Shown piece after piece: positions 50,958-61,169 of a DNA stretch of 64,000 bases (position 1 is the first letter of the stretch; every line of letters starts with the position of its first letter). Source of the DNA: Segatella copri (lineage in GTDB: Bacteria > Bacteroidota > Bacteroidia > Bacteroidales > Bacteroidaceae). The stretch spans positions 2,373,001-2,437,000 of the forward strand of contig NZ_JAPDVG010000001.1 in the NCBI RefSeq assembly GCF_026015625.1. Reading direction: 5' to 3'. The position numbers and the translations under genes are program-made. The notes beneath the pieces are model-generated. The model ran no database searches, was not told where the DNA came from, and worked only from the letters and a program-made list of their open reading frames with translations.

Positions 50958-53900
50958 ATGATTCTTTTTTTTAGAACTCCATCTAAGAGTGTGATTGCGA
51001 CCGAGATTGACCACAAACCATCTCAGGACGAAATCAATGAACTTTGTTGGCTTTATGGTGACGCGACTTTAGAGGACGCCCAGCAGTTGCAGGGCTTCTA
51101 TGTCGGCCCACGCCGTGAAATGATTACTCCTTGGAGTACGAATGCCGTTGAGATTACTCAGAACATGAGTCTTAACGGCATTTCGCGTATCGAGGAGTAC
51201 TTCCCTGTAGATAGCGAAGACGCTGAGCACGACCCTATGCTCCAGCGTATGTACAACGGTATCGGACAGGATGTGTTCACCGTGAATCACCAGCCAGAAC
51301 CTATCAAGTACGTCGATGACCTCGAGAAGTATAACGAGGAAGAGGGTCTTGCCCTCAGCGAGGACGAAATGGCTTATCTCCACAAGCTGGAGAAAGAGAA
51401 CGGACGCCCTCTCACCGACAGCGAAATCTTCGGTTTCGCACAGATCAACTCAGAGCACTGCCGCCACAAGATCTTCGGCGGCCAGTTTATCATCGACGGT
51501 AAGGAGATGGAGTCTTCTCTCTTCAACATGATCAAGAAGACCACCAACGAGAATCCTAACAAGATCCTCTCTGCTTACAAGGACAACGTGGCTTTCTCTC
51601 AGGGTCCTGTTATCGAGCAGTTTGCTCCAGCCGATCAGACTACCAGCGATTTCTTCCAGGTGAAGGATATCGAGAGTGTTATCTCTCTGAAGGCTGAGAC
51701 CCACAACTTCCCTACTACCGTAGAGCCTTTCAATGGTGCTGCTACCGGTACGGGTGGTGAAATCCGCGACCGTATGGGTGGTGGTGTAGGTTCATGGCCT
51801 ATCGCAGGTACAGCCTGCTACATGACTGCTTATCCTCGCCTGAAGGATGACAACGGCAAGAGCGATGTTGAGCGCGACTGGGAAGACATCATGCCAGTAC
51901 GTAAGTGGCTCTATCAGACTCCAGAGCAGATTCTGATCAAGGCTTCTAACGGTGCATCAGACTTCGGTAACAAGTTCGGTCAGCCTCTCATCACTGGTTC
52001 TGTGCTTACATTCGAGCACGAGGAGAATGGTGAGAAGTATGCATACGATAAGGTAATCATGCTTGCTGGTGGTGTAGGCTACGGCAAGAAGCGTGACTAT
52101 AAGAAGGGTGAGCCACAGAAGGGCAATAAGGTTGTCGTAGTAGGTGGTGATAACTATCGCATCGGTCTTGGTGGTGGTTCTGTTTCTTCTGTAGATACAG
52201 GCCGTTACAGCAACGGTATCGAGTTAAACGCTGTTCAGCGTGCCAACCCTGAGATGCAGAAGCGTGCCTACAACCTGGTTCGTGCACTCGTTGAGAACGA
52301 TGAGAACCCAGTAGTCAGCATCCACGACCACGGTTCAGCCGGTCACTTGAACTGTCTCTCTGAGTTGGTAGAAGAGTGCGGTGGCGAAATCGACATGTCT
52401 AAGTTGCCTATCGGTGACAAGACTTTGAGCGCCAAGGAAATCATCGCCAACGAGAGCCAGGAGCGCATGGGCTTGCTCATCGACGAGAAGTATATCAGCG
52501 AGGTTCAGAAGATTGCCGACCGTGAGCGTGCTCCAATGTACGTGGTTGGTGAGACTACTGGCGATGCTCACTTCAGCTTCAAGCAGGCTGACGGCGTAAA
52601 GCCATTCGACCTTGATGTAGCTCAGATGTTCGGTCATACTCCTAAGACTGTGATGGTAGATGAGACCGTAGAGCGTAAATATGAAGATGTAACTTATTCT
52701 GCAGATAACCTCGACGAGTACTTGCAGCGTGTTCTCCAGATGGAGGCTGTGGCTTGTAAGGACTGGTTGACCAACAAGGTAGACCGTTCCGTAACAGGTA
52801 AGATTGCCCGTCAGCAGGGTCAGGGTCAGATTCAGTTGCCACTCTCAGACTGTGGTGTCGTAGCACTCGACTACCGTGGCGAGAAGGGTATCGTAACAGC
52901 AATGGGTCATGCACCTCAGGCTGGTCTTGCCGATCCTAAGGCAGGTTCTGTACTCTCTGTAGCAGAGTCATTGACTAATATCGTATGGGCTCCATTGGCA
53001 GATGGCATGGACAGCATCAGCCTCTCTGCTAACTGGATGTGGCCTTGCCGCAGTCAGAAGGGTGAGGATGCTCGTTTGTACGAGGGCGTGAAGGCTTTGT
53101 CAGACTTCTGCTGCGCCATCCACGTGAACGTACCAACAGGTAAGGACTCTCTCTCATTGACCCAGCAATATCCTAACGGCGAGAAGATCATCGCTCCGGG
53201 TACCGTCATCGTAAGTGCTGGTGGTGAGGTTTCAGATGTCAAGAAGGTGGTTAGTCCTGTTCTCGTCAACGACAAGAACTCAAGCCTCTATCATATCGAC
53301 TTCAGCTTCGACGAGCAGCGTCTCGGTGGTTCTGCCTTCGCTCAGAGTTTGGGCAAGGTGGGCAGCGATGTTCCTACCGTGAAGAACCCAGAGTACTTCG
53401 TTGATTGCTTCAACGCTGTACAGGAACTCATCAACCGCGGTTGGGTAATGGCTGGTCACGATATCAGCGCCGGTGGTTTGATTACAGCTCTCCTCGAAAT
53501 GACATTCGCCAACGTAGAGGGCGGTATGAAGATCAACCTCCACGACATCGCAGATGCCGACATCATCAAGACTCTCTTCGCAGAAAACCCAGGTGTTGTC
53601 ATCCAGGTAAGCGATGCTCACAAGGACGAGTTGAAGGCATTCTTCGATGAGAACGGTATCGGTTATGCCAAGATTGGTTATCCAGCTCCAGAGCTCCGCA
53701 AGATTATCATCAAGAAGGAAGGCTTCGAGCACGAGTTCGATATCGATGCTTTGCGCGACGACTGGTATAAGACATCTTACCTCCTCGACCGCAAGCAGAG
53801 TATGAACGGTATGGCCAAGAAGCGTTACACCAACTATAAGAAGCAGCCTATCGAGATGAACTTCGGCTACGGCTTCAAGGGAACCCTCGCTAGCTACAGC

Positions 53901-54689
53901 CTCGACGCAAACCGTCGCAAGCCATCTGGCATCAAGGCAGCTATCATCCGTGAGAAGGGTACCAATGGTGAGCGTGAGATGGCATACTCTATGTATCTCG
54001 CCGGCTTCGATGTAAAGGATGTGATGATGACCGACTTGATTTCTGGTCGTGAGACTCTGGAGGATGTGAACTTCATCGTATTCTGCGGTGGTTTCTCTAA
54101 CTCCGATGTTCTCGGTTCTGCCAAGGGTTGGGCTGGTGCATTCCTCTACAATCCTAAGGCTAAAGAGGCACTCGATAAGTTCTATGCCCGTGAGGATACC
54201 CTTTCACTCGGTATCTGCAACGGTTGCCAGCTGATGGTTGAGTTGAACCTCATCAATCCTGAGCACAAGCATCGTTCACACCTCTGCCACAACACATCCA
54301 AGAAATTCGAGAGCACATTCCTCGGTTTGACTATTCCTCAGAACGACAGTGTGATGTTCGGTAGCCTGAGCGGTGATAAGCTCGGTATCTGGGTAGCTCA
54401 CGGCGAGGGCCGTTTCTACTTGCCTGAGCCAGAGGATCACTACAACATCATTGCGAAGTACAACTACGCTGAGTATCCAGGTAATCCTAACGGCAGTGAC
54501 TACAATGTAGCAGGTATCTGCTCTGCAGATGGTCGTCACTTGGCTATGATGCCACACTTGGAGCGTGCCATCTTCCCATGGCAGAACGCCTGGTATCCAG
54601 CCGATCGCCGCAACGACGAGGTTACTCCTTGGATTGAGGCATTTGTCAATGCACGTCAGTGGATTGAAGAAAGAGCTTTGAAAAAGTAA
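50958..54689 (+). CDS. purL: Phosphoribosylformylglycinamidine synthase (single-chain)
   Basis: 1243 residues catalysing the fourth step of purine synthesis (FGAR to FGAM with glutamine and ATP). The N-terminal PurS-like domain and linker precede the two AIR-synthase halves (LKAETHNFPTTVEPFNGAAT, GGVGSWPIAGTACY and PTGKDSLSLTQQYP). The C-terminal glutamine amidotransferase domain has nucleophile Cys in LGICNGCQLMVEL. The length is that of the long PurL of Bacteroidota and gamma-proteobacteria. Codon use is that of a highly expressed gene. The stop codon lies in AAAAAGTAAAAAA, and the chromate transporter genes follow 19 bp later. Confidence 0.97.
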   Translation: MILFFRTPSKSVIATEIDHKPSQDEINELCWLYGDATLEDAQQLQGFYVGPRREMITPWSTNAVEITQNMSLNGISRIEEYFPVDSEDAEHDPMLQRMYNGIGQDVFTVNHQPEPIKYVDDLEKYNEEEGLALSEDEMAYLHKLEKENGRPLTDSEIFGFAQINSEHCRHKIFGGQFIIDGKEMESSLFNMIKKTTNENPNKILSAYKDNVAFSQGPVIEQFAPADQTTSDFFQVKDIESVISLKAETHNFPTTVEPFNGAATGTGGEIRDRMGGGVGSWPIAGTACYMTAYPRLKDDNGKSDVERDWEDIMPVRKWLYQTPEQILIKASNGASDFGNKFGQPLITGSVLTFEHEENGEKYAYDKVIMLAGGVGYGKKRDYKKGEPQKGNKVVVVGGDNYRIGLGGGSVSSVDTGRYSNGIELNAVQRANPEMQKRAYNLVRALVENDENPVVSIHDHGSAGHLNCLSELVEECGGEIDMSKLPIGDKTLSAKEIIANESQERMGLLIDEKYISEVQKIADRERAPMYVVGETTGDAHFSFKQADGVKPFDLDVAQMFGHTPKTVMVDETVERKYEDVTYSADNLDEYLQRVLQMEAVACKDWLTNKVDRSVTGKIARQQGQGQIQLPLSDCGVVALDYRGEKGIVTAMGHAPQAGLADPKAGSVLSVAESLTNIVWAPLADGMDSISLSANWMWPCRSQKGEDARLYEGVKALSDFCCAIHVNVPTGKDSLSLTQQYPNGEKIIAPGTVIVSAGGEVSDVKKVVSPVLVNDKNSSLYHIDFSFDEQRLGGSAFAQSLGKVGSDVPTVKNPEYFVDCFNAVQELINRGWVMAGHDISAGGLITALLEMTFANVEGGMKINLHDIADADIIKTLFAENPGVVIQVSDAHKDELKAFFDENGIGYAKIGYPAPELRKIIIKKEGFEHEFDIDALRDDWYKTSYLLDRKQSMNGMAKKRYTNYKKQPIEMNFGYGFKGTLASYSLDANRRKPSGIKAAIIREKGTNGEREMAYSMYLAGFDVKDVMMTDLISGRETLEDVNFIVFCGGFSNSDVLGSAKGWAGAFLYNPKAKEALDKFYAREDTLSLGICNGCQLMVELNLINPEHKHRSHLCHNTSKKFESTFLGLTIPQNDSVMFGSLSGDKLGIWVAHGEGRFYLPEPEDHYNIIAKYNYAEYPGNPNGSDYNVAGICSADGRHLAMMPHLERAIFPWQNAWYPADRRNDEVTPWIEAFVNARQWIEERALKK

Positions 54690-54708
54690 AAAAATAAAAA
54701 GGTAAAAA

Positions 54709-55260
54709 ATGAATAATAGCGTAAGTTATCTTACATTATTCAAAACATTTTTGAAGATTGGCATAGTCACCTTTGGGGGTGGCTATGCCATGATTCCTAT
54801 TATAGAATCCGAAGTCGTCGACAAGCATCATTGGATGACGAAGGAGGAATTCTTGGATGCCATTGCTACTACCCAGGTTTGTCCGGGCGCCTTGGCCATC
54901 AACATGAGTTCCCTGCTCGGATATAAGTTGGCAAAGACACCGGGAGCCATCGTCTGCACCCTCGGCGCTTCGTTGCCATCGTTCCTTATTATCTTGGCGA
55001 TAGCCATGTTTTTCCATCAGTTTGAAGACAACAAGGTTGTTGCTGCCATGTTTGCAGGCATCCGTCCTGCCGTCGTGGCACTGATAGCCGTACCAACATT
55101 CTCGCTTGCCAAGAGTGCCGGTATTTCGCTTGTCAACTGCTGGATTCCTATTCTATCCGCCCTTCTGATCTGGCTTTTGGGCGTCAACCCAATCTGGGTG
55201 ATTATCGCAGCTGCCGTAGGTGGCTACATCTATGGACAGTTTATCCAGCCAACGGAATAA
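54709..55260 (+). CDS. chrA: Chromate transporter half-subunit (CHR family), first
   Basis: 183 residues, half the length of a long-chain ChrA. The CHR landmarks are FGGGYAMIPIIE and CPGALAINMSSLLGY. Hydrophobic helices run to the end. Short-chain CHR proteins work in pairs; the second half lies 37 bp downstream. Transport of chromate or sulfate-like anions is the family role; the true substrate in a gut anaerobe is unclear. The pair follows purL directly. Confidence 0.9.
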   Translation: MNNSVSYLTLFKTFLKIGIVTFGGGYAMIPIIESEVVDKHHWMTKEEFLDAIATTQVCPGALAINMSSLLGYKLAKTPGAIVCTLGASLPSFLIILAIAMFFHQFEDNKVVAAMFAGIRPAVVALIAVPTFSLAKSAGISLVNCWIPILSALLIWLLGVNPIWVIIAAAVGGYIYGQFIQPTE

Positions 55261-55297
55261 AGGTAAAAGGGTAAAAAAGTAAATCGCTTAAAACATA

Positions 55298-55873
55298 ATG
55301 ATGATATTTTTTCAGCTTTTCATCGTATTCATTCAGATAGGCATCTTCGGATTCGGAGGTGGCTATTCCATGATATCCCTGATTCAGGGACAGGTTGTTA
55401 CGCAGTATCATTGGATGACGATGCAAGAGTTTACCGATGTGGTTGCCATCTCTCAGATGACACCGGGACCTATCGGTATCAACACCGCTACCTATTGTGG
55501 CTATACAGCTGTCCATAATGCCGGTATGAGTGGCATGATGGCTGTACTCGGAAGTGCCATGGCGACCTTTGCGCTGGTTCTCCCATCCTTGGTTTTGATG
55601 ATTCTTATCAGCAAGATGCTGTACAAGTATATGAACACCACAGCCGTTCAGAGCATCTTCATCGGTCTTCGCCCGGCCATCGTCGGTCTGGTAGGAGCCG
55701 CAGCCCTGCTTCTGATGAATGGCGAGAACTTCTCTACGCCAGCCAATCCCTGGCATTTCTACATCTCCATCGCCCTATTCTTTGCTACCTTTATCGGCGT
55801 GAAGGTGATGAAGATCAATCCTATCCGCATGATACTCTACTCGGCTTTTGCCGGACTGGTATTACTATATTAA
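55298..55873 (+). CDS. chrA: Chromate transporter half-subunit (CHR family), second
   Basis: 191 residues. FGGGYSMISLIQ and TPGPIGINTATYCGY match the same positions as in the first half, so the pair gives opposite-topology subunits of one transporter. Predicted helices run to residue 190. Confidence 0.9.
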   Translation: MMIFFQLFIVFIQIGIFGFGGGYSMISLIQGQVVTQYHWMTMQEFTDVVAISQMTPGPIGINTATYCGYTAVHNAGMSGMMAVLGSAMATFALVLPSLVLMILISKMLYKYMNTTAVQSIFIGLRPAIVGLVGAAALLLMNGENFSTPANPWHFYISIALFFATFIGVKVMKINPIRMILYSAFAGLVLLY

Positions 55874-55892
55874 ACAAAATCTTTCGATTTTA

Positions 55893-55924
55893 TTTGGTAG
55901 TAATAAATAAAAATCGTACATTTG
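55893..55924 (+). promoter_or_regulatory. Promoter of the AAA/nuclease gene
   Basis: TTTG (55893-55896), 20 bp, TACATTTG (55917-55924). Confidence 0.75.
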
Positions 55925-55944
55925 CAACAAAAAGGAGATAGACC

Positions 55945-57677
55945 ATGACATACTCACAGGCAGATATTACCGTTCCATACGCTGTGGCGAACTTTGCTGA
56001 GATTCGCCACAAGGGATATTATTATGTGGACAAGACCAACTATATTCCACTGCTTGAGCGTTACAAAGCACCAGTTTTTCTCCGTCCTCGCAGATTCGGA
56101 AAGAGTCTGCTCGTTTCCATGTTGGCTCACTATTACGACCGTAACATGGCAACACAATTCAAAGATTTGTTTGGTGGAACTTGGATTGGCGAACACCCAA
56201 CAAACGAGCACAACCAATATCTCGTTGTAAGATATGACTTTTCCACAACTTCCGTTGCCAGCAAGAAGGAAGACATCGAGAAGAACTTCAACGCAGTGAA
56301 TTGCAGTCCACTCCGTACATTGGTGGAACGCAACAGAGACCTTTTTGGAGATTTCAGGTTCAGAGAGGATGGCAATGCCTCCAACATGTTGGTTGAAGTA
56401 TGCGAGTTTATCTCTTCCCATAATCTTCCACCTCTTTATATATTAATAGATGAATATGACAACTTTACCAACCAGCTACTAGTTGTCTATAAGGACTCGC
56501 TGTACCAGGACCGACCACAGGGGAAAGTTTCCTACGAACATTCTTCAAGGTTATCAAGGCAGGCATTGGCGAAGGCACCATCCGTACTTGCTTCTGCACT
56601 GGAGTACTGCCTGTCACCATGGATGACTTAACCAGTGGCTATAACATCGCAGAGATGTTGACACTGAAGCCTGAATTTACCAACTTATTGGGCTTTACCC
56701 ATGAGGAAGCAGCCCAATATCTGAAGTATGTCATCAATAAATATGGCCCTCAAGCCTCTTTCGAGGAATTGTGGACTCTGATACTCAACAATTATGATGG
56801 TTACCACTTTTTACCAAATGCGGAACCATTGTTCAACTCTACCATTCTGACTTACTTCCTCAAGAACTTTGCAGAACTGAAAGGCGGCATCCCTACGGAA
56901 ATGGTAGATGAGAACCTACGTACTGACACTAGTTGGATAAGAAGATTGACCATCACGCTTGACAATGCCAAGGAAATGCTCGACAACCTGTTGATGGATG
57001 GAGAATTGTACTATTCACAAGCCGATTTACGCAGCAAGTTCAACAAGCAAAAGTTCTTCTCCCCAGAGTTCTACCCTATCAGCCTCTACTACTTGGGTAT
57101 GACCACCCTGAAGGACAATTACAAAATGGCTTTGCCAAACTTGACGACCAAGAGTGTATATATGAGTTACTACAACGAATTGAATAGTATCAGCGACAAT
57201 GCCCGTAAGTTTGTTCCTGCATACGAGGCATTTGCCAGAGACAGAGAACTGGAGCCATTATTCTATAACTATGTTAAGGAATACTTAGGTCAGCTTCCAG
57301 CCCAGGCCTTTGACAAGATGAACGAGAATTTCATTCGCTGTTCATTTTTCGAGTTACTGAGCCGCTACTTGAGCAATTGCTATACATTCGCCATCGAACT
57401 GAACTTGCCATCAGGTCGTGCAGACTTAGTGCTGACCGGCATTCCTGGCACATCATTCCACAACGACTGCCGCATCATTGAGTTTAAATATTACAAGTCT
57501 AAAGACGCAGGCATTGTTGATCATTTGGAAGAGGCACACCTAGAAGATGCCCAACAGGTGAAGGCTTATGCAGCAGATATGCAGAAAGCCTATCCTCACT
57601 ATCAAATAAAAGCATACGTAGCTTATATCGCAGGAAACAAGGCTTGCAAGATTTTTGAAGTGAAAAGTAATGATTGA
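55945..57677 (+). pseudogene. Frameshifted AAA-ATPase-like / PD-(D/E)XK nuclease (DUF1703-type)
   Basis: An N-terminal ATPase half has RPRRFGKSLLVSMLAHYY (Walker A-like) and LYILIDEYDNFTN (Walker B) and is open to 56631. The C-terminal half continues one base out of frame. Around 56511-56517 the sequence reads through cleanly if one base is added, giving DRP-TGESFLRTFFKVI and joining to MDDLTSGYNIAEM. The nuclease-like C terminus shows GRADLVLTGI and IIEFKYYKSK. The joined length is about 577 residues, normal for this Bacteroidota family, whose role is uncertain and possibly defensive. Frameshift, programmed shift or sequencing error remain open. Confidence 0.82.
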
Positions 57678-57724
57678 TTATAGCAACCAATAAGAAAGGT
57701 TAAATAAACATTATACAACATGAC

Positions 57725-58747
57725 ATGCCAATAAACAAGAATGCTTTCATAAGATATAAAATACTGGACAAATGTTTCAGTGACAAATACCATAAGTACT
57801 TCATAGAAGATCTTATGGAAAAAGTCAATATCCAATTAATAGATGCAGGAATAAAGCCTATATCCAAGAAACAGATATACGATGACATCAAGTTTATGAA
57901 AAGTAGCGAAGGATGGGAAGCGCCAATAAAATCCTACCAAGATGGTAAGCGTAAGTACCTTAGCTATGAATTTGACTTTTCCATCATAGAGACTCCGATA
58001 ACAGAGATGGAAGTAGAGCAACTCGAAACGCTTATCACTTCACTTTCTCGTTTTCAGGGCATACCTATGTATAGTTGGATTGAAGAATTGCTTACCAATC
58101 TTCGCTACCGCTTTGGTCTAAGAGGAGTAGAGACTAACTTTATCGGATTTGAACAAAACCGAGACATGAAAGGCTTGCGATTTCTATCCACTCTTACCAA
58201 CTGTGTTATCAAACGCCAACCAATCCTCATCGACTATCACCCTTTTGGCAAAGAGGTCGTAAAATGGACGATTCATCCGTACTACCTCAAGCAATATAAT
58301 AATAGGTGGTATCTTTTAGGATATAATTCAGAATTTGAAGATTTATCGATTGTCCCATTAGACCGAATCGAAAATATCGAATATTCTGATACAACATTCA
58401 AAAGAAACTTGCGTTTCGATTTCGATGCTTATTTCCGTGACATCCTTGGCATATCCATAGAGAAGGACAAGAAGATAGAGCATATCCGTCTGAAATTCTC
58501 CCCACAACGCCTACCATACGTGATTTCCAAACCTATTCACCATTCGCAAATGGTGGAGAATGAATCAGAAGGAATTATCTCACTAAATCTTATCCCTAAC
58601 AAGGAATTGATTTCTGAGCTCATTTGGTTCCGTGATGATGTGGAAATACTCTCTCCAGAGTCTCTTCGAGAAGAAATTAAGGAGATAATCGCAAAAATGT
58701 ATCAAGAATATTTTGGTGTGAAGAAAGACTGCACAACATCCCTGTAA
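57725..58747 (+). CDS. WYL-domain transcriptional regulator
   Basis: 340 residues. The N-terminal half is a winged helix-turn-helix (KYFIEDLMEKVNIQLIDAG and KKQIYDDIKFMKSS). The central part holds the WYL-type sheet with HPYYLKQYNNRWYLLGY. WYL regulators control defence and stress loci by binding ligands, possibly nucleic acid. The gene starts a plus-strand block; its stop codon forms part of the TAnnTTTG box of the next gene, and the next promoter lies inside its 3' end, so autogenous or linked control is likely. Confidence 0.85.
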   Translation: MPINKNAFIRYKILDKCFSDKYHKYFIEDLMEKVNIQLIDAGIKPISKKQIYDDIKFMKSSEGWEAPIKSYQDGKRKYLSYEFDFSIIETPITEMEVEQLETLITSLSRFQGIPMYSWIEELLTNLRYRFGLRGVETNFIGFEQNRDMKGLRFLSTLTNCVIKRQPILIDYHPFGKEVVKWTIHPYYLKQYNNRWYLLGYNSEFEDLSIVPLDRIENIEYSDTTFKRNLRFDFDAYFRDILGISIEKDKKIEHIRLKFSPQRLPYVISKPIHHSQMVENESEGIISLNLIPNKELISELIWFRDDVEILSPESLREEIKEIIAKMYQEYFGVKKDCTTSL

Positions 58748-58752
58748 ATTTG
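58710..58752 (+). promoter_or_regulatory. Shared promoter-operator block, copy 1
   Basis: ATTTTG-GTGTG-AAGAAAGACT with CACAAC (58732-58737) and TAAATTTG (58745-58752). 36 of 43 positions match copy 2 at 62251. GGTGTG and CACAAC form an inverted repeat 11 nt apart with one non-pairing base. It lies in the last codons of the WYL gene. Confidence 0.65.
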
Positions 58753-58779
58753 CAGCCGTAAACAAAAAAGCAAAAAACT

Positions 58780-61167
58780 ATGCAGACAGTAAACAACAAC
58801 TTCACAGTAGAGGCACTTGTTGCCAAGTATCGTAACTTCGTAGATGAGCATTGTCCAAAGAGCTGCGAATCTGATGGAGTACACAAATTTGATATACCTT
58901 ACAATGATGAGGCAGAAGAGCAGTTACTTGCTACTCTTTATAAGAGAGTAGCAGGTGAGAATGCAGACCAAGCTATTTTGGAAGCACTTTCAAAATATGT
59001 GGCTGATTTTTATGTTGATGCACTCAAGGAGACAGAGTTGGTATTCTTGGCTAATCACTTTTCTGAAGTATCAGAATCTATCTTTGATTGCCTCTATCAT
59101 AATTTAAGAACAACACTTGACTTTTCTTTAGAAAAGCCATCTAAAGTAGCTTATGATACTTTGACCACAGCTAAAATAGGAACAGGAAAAACTATATTCA
59201 TCGCCAATTCTGGATTTGGTGATATTGCCATGCTGTTTCCTGGCTGCACTATCAAAGGATATAGCAGCGAAGAAGAGATTTGTAAAAACAAAGTTTGGGC
59301 ATTAGGACAAATCCGATTATTTGCTGCTGGTATAAAATCCGAAATCAAACAATATAGCAAAGACACAGAAAATAGCCAATATATGGCAGACATTGACATA
59401 GCTATATTTGGAGCAACAGAAAATTCATCCTGCATTAAGGCAGAGATGCTATTTACATTCATGCCTCAAAATAGCGAATCAATGCTATTTATGAACAAAC
59501 GCGAGGCTGTTGATCTTTCTTTAGCAAACTTTACAACAAAGCTCGCTAAAGATAAGCAAATCTATTCCATCGTTTCTTTAAAAGAAACAGAGGAGACTCA
59601 AGCCAGAAGTACAGAGAAAAGAATTTTCCTCCATGTAAATAAAGCTGTTAACAGCTCTATTTGCATAAAGAATGCCGTTACAGGGAAAGAAACAAAGATA
59701 TCTCCCGATTTGCTTAATCCAGAAATACTTTGGCCAAGCTATTATTTGACAGCCAAGCCAAAGGAAGGCATGTCTCTTTCAGAAATAGTGTCTTTCCAAG
59801 ACTTAAAACCTAAGAATAAGGAAGACATTGTCTTTAAAAAGACAAGATTTAACGACGAGAAAGAATGTATAGAGTGGATACTCTCTGATAAAGAAAAGAA
59901 TATCCTTGTTGTTGCTCCGACAAACCTTTCTACAAGATATGAGGATGCAAAACTCTGCAAAGAGAATTTACATCCGGCAGGCACCCCTTTGTTTGAAAAA
60001 CAATTAGGATTGCTTAGCAATATTATGCAGCCTTGTGTTCTTCTCTTCGGAAGAAAAGATAAGCTCGTTGCTGGCTATATAAAGGATTTACCATCTGAAG
60101 GCATTGTTGCTTACTGGCTGTTCGCATGTCTTGTTCCAAAGGAAGGAATCGACGTGCGATATGTGGCAGCATTGTTGCTTACCCCAGAAGTCAGGAATCA
60201 AATCATATCCATCTGTGAAGGAGAAGTGGATGCACAACTCTTCCCATTGATTATGGACAAGATTATTGTTCCAAATCACACCGATTTGGAACGAGCTACC
60301 TTCTTGTCAGAAGCCAATTACAATGCTTTTGCATCATCACGTAAGGAGTTGGAACAAGAGCATAAGCATTATGTCAAAGCTGTTCGTATGCGTAAACATG
60401 CTTTGACCCAATCTGCCTCATCCATAGAAGCAACTCTCTATGCGTTGAATGCTTACAGAGTAAGACAAAATGGAACAATCTCGGACAATGAGCGTATTTC
60501 ACGCATCAAACAAACAACCGTCAAGGATGCCTTCGAATATCTTTCTATGGCAACTAAGGATTTGTTGGTAAAGTTGGACCATATTGCAGATGTGGAATAC
60601 ACTTTTAAAAAGCCTGAATGGATTAATCCAGAGGAGTTCGTCGAAAGCTATATCCAAAAGCATGAAAATGGTTGGGTAAACTTCAAGCCTGTTGTAAAAT
60701 GGGCTAAAGGACATAATTTGGCAGATAAAGACTTGACTGATTTATCCGGAGAAACCATATTATTGCATAAGGGAGAACCTATATATACAATGATGTTCCC
60801 AAGAGATGCTCTCAAGCAGATTTTGGACAATATTGTTTCAAACGCCATATCCCATGGATTTAAAGACGAATCTCGCCACGACTACCAATTGCGTTTTTCT
60901 TGGGAAACAGATGGTACCGCATTGAAAATGTGCGTAGAGAACAATGGAGCACCTATACCAGCTGACCGTAGTACATCATCGCTATTAGAATATGGAGTAT
61001 CCACCTCCCTTAACTCTAACGGACATCATGGAATCGGATGCAATGAGATAGACGGCATCATGCGTAAGTATGACGGAAAGATAGAACTTGTTTCTTCTCC
61101 AGATGACGAGTTCAGCGTCAAGTATATACTTACTTTCAATCGTACGAATATTCTTAAAACTCTTTAG
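58780..61167 (+). CDS. Histidine-kinase-like protein with degenerate DNA-methylase/HsdS-like N terminus
   Basis: 795 residues. Residues 130-220 look like a type-I methylase SAM fold: IFIANSGFGDIAML (142-152) for the glycine motif and GYSSEEEICKN for the next acidic strand. Where NPPF/Y is expected, the sequence is DIAIFGATE, so it is probably not an active methylase. Residues 405-540 resemble the specificity-subunit helices (LLFGRKDKLVAGYI, LPSEGIVAYWLFACLV, IIVPN). His540 in RMRKHALTQS may be a phosphoacceptor. Residues 675-790 form a HATPase domain (ILDNIVSNAISHGF, NNGAPIP and GHHGIGCNEIDG). The receiver gene follows 2 bp later. The family was not recognised. Confidence 0.7.
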   Translation: MQTVNNNFTVEALVAKYRNFVDEHCPKSCESDGVHKFDIPYNDEAEEQLLATLYKRVAGENADQAILEALSKYVADFYVDALKETELVFLANHFSEVSESIFDCLYHNLRTTLDFSLEKPSKVAYDTLTTAKIGTGKTIFIANSGFGDIAMLFPGCTIKGYSSEEEICKNKVWALGQIRLFAAGIKSEIKQYSKDTENSQYMADIDIAIFGATENSSCIKAEMLFTFMPQNSESMLFMNKREAVDLSLANFTTKLAKDKQIYSIVSLKETEETQARSTEKRIFLHVNKAVNSSICIKNAVTGKETKISPDLLNPEILWPSYYLTAKPKEGMSLSEIVSFQDLKPKNKEDIVFKKTRFNDEKECIEWILSDKEKNILVVAPTNLSTRYEDAKLCKENLHPAGTPLFEKQLGLLSNIMQPCVLLFGRKDKLVAGYIKDLPSEGIVAYWLFACLVPKEGIDVRYVAALLLTPEVRNQIISICEGEVDAQLFPLIMDKIIVPNHTDLERATFLSEANYNAFASSRKELEQEHKHYVKAVRMRKHALTQSASSIEATLYALNAYRVRQNGTISDNERISRIKQTTVKDAFEYLSMATKDLLVKLDHIADVEYTFKKPEWINPEEFVESYIQKHENGWVNFKPVVKWAKGHNLADKDLTDLSGETILLHKGEPIYTMMFPRDALKQILDNIVSNAISHGFKDESRHDYQLRFSWETDGTALKMCVENNGAPIPADRSTSSLLEYGVSTSLNSNGHHGIGCNEIDGIMRKYDGKIELVSSPDDEFSVKYILTFNRTNILKTL

Positions 61168-61169
61168 AT

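Noticed and set aside
58780..61167. Active type I restriction methylase
   Set aside because: The catalytic NPPF/Y place reads GATE, the glycine motif is weak, and no HsdR gene is present; a sensor-like use of the fold is more likely.
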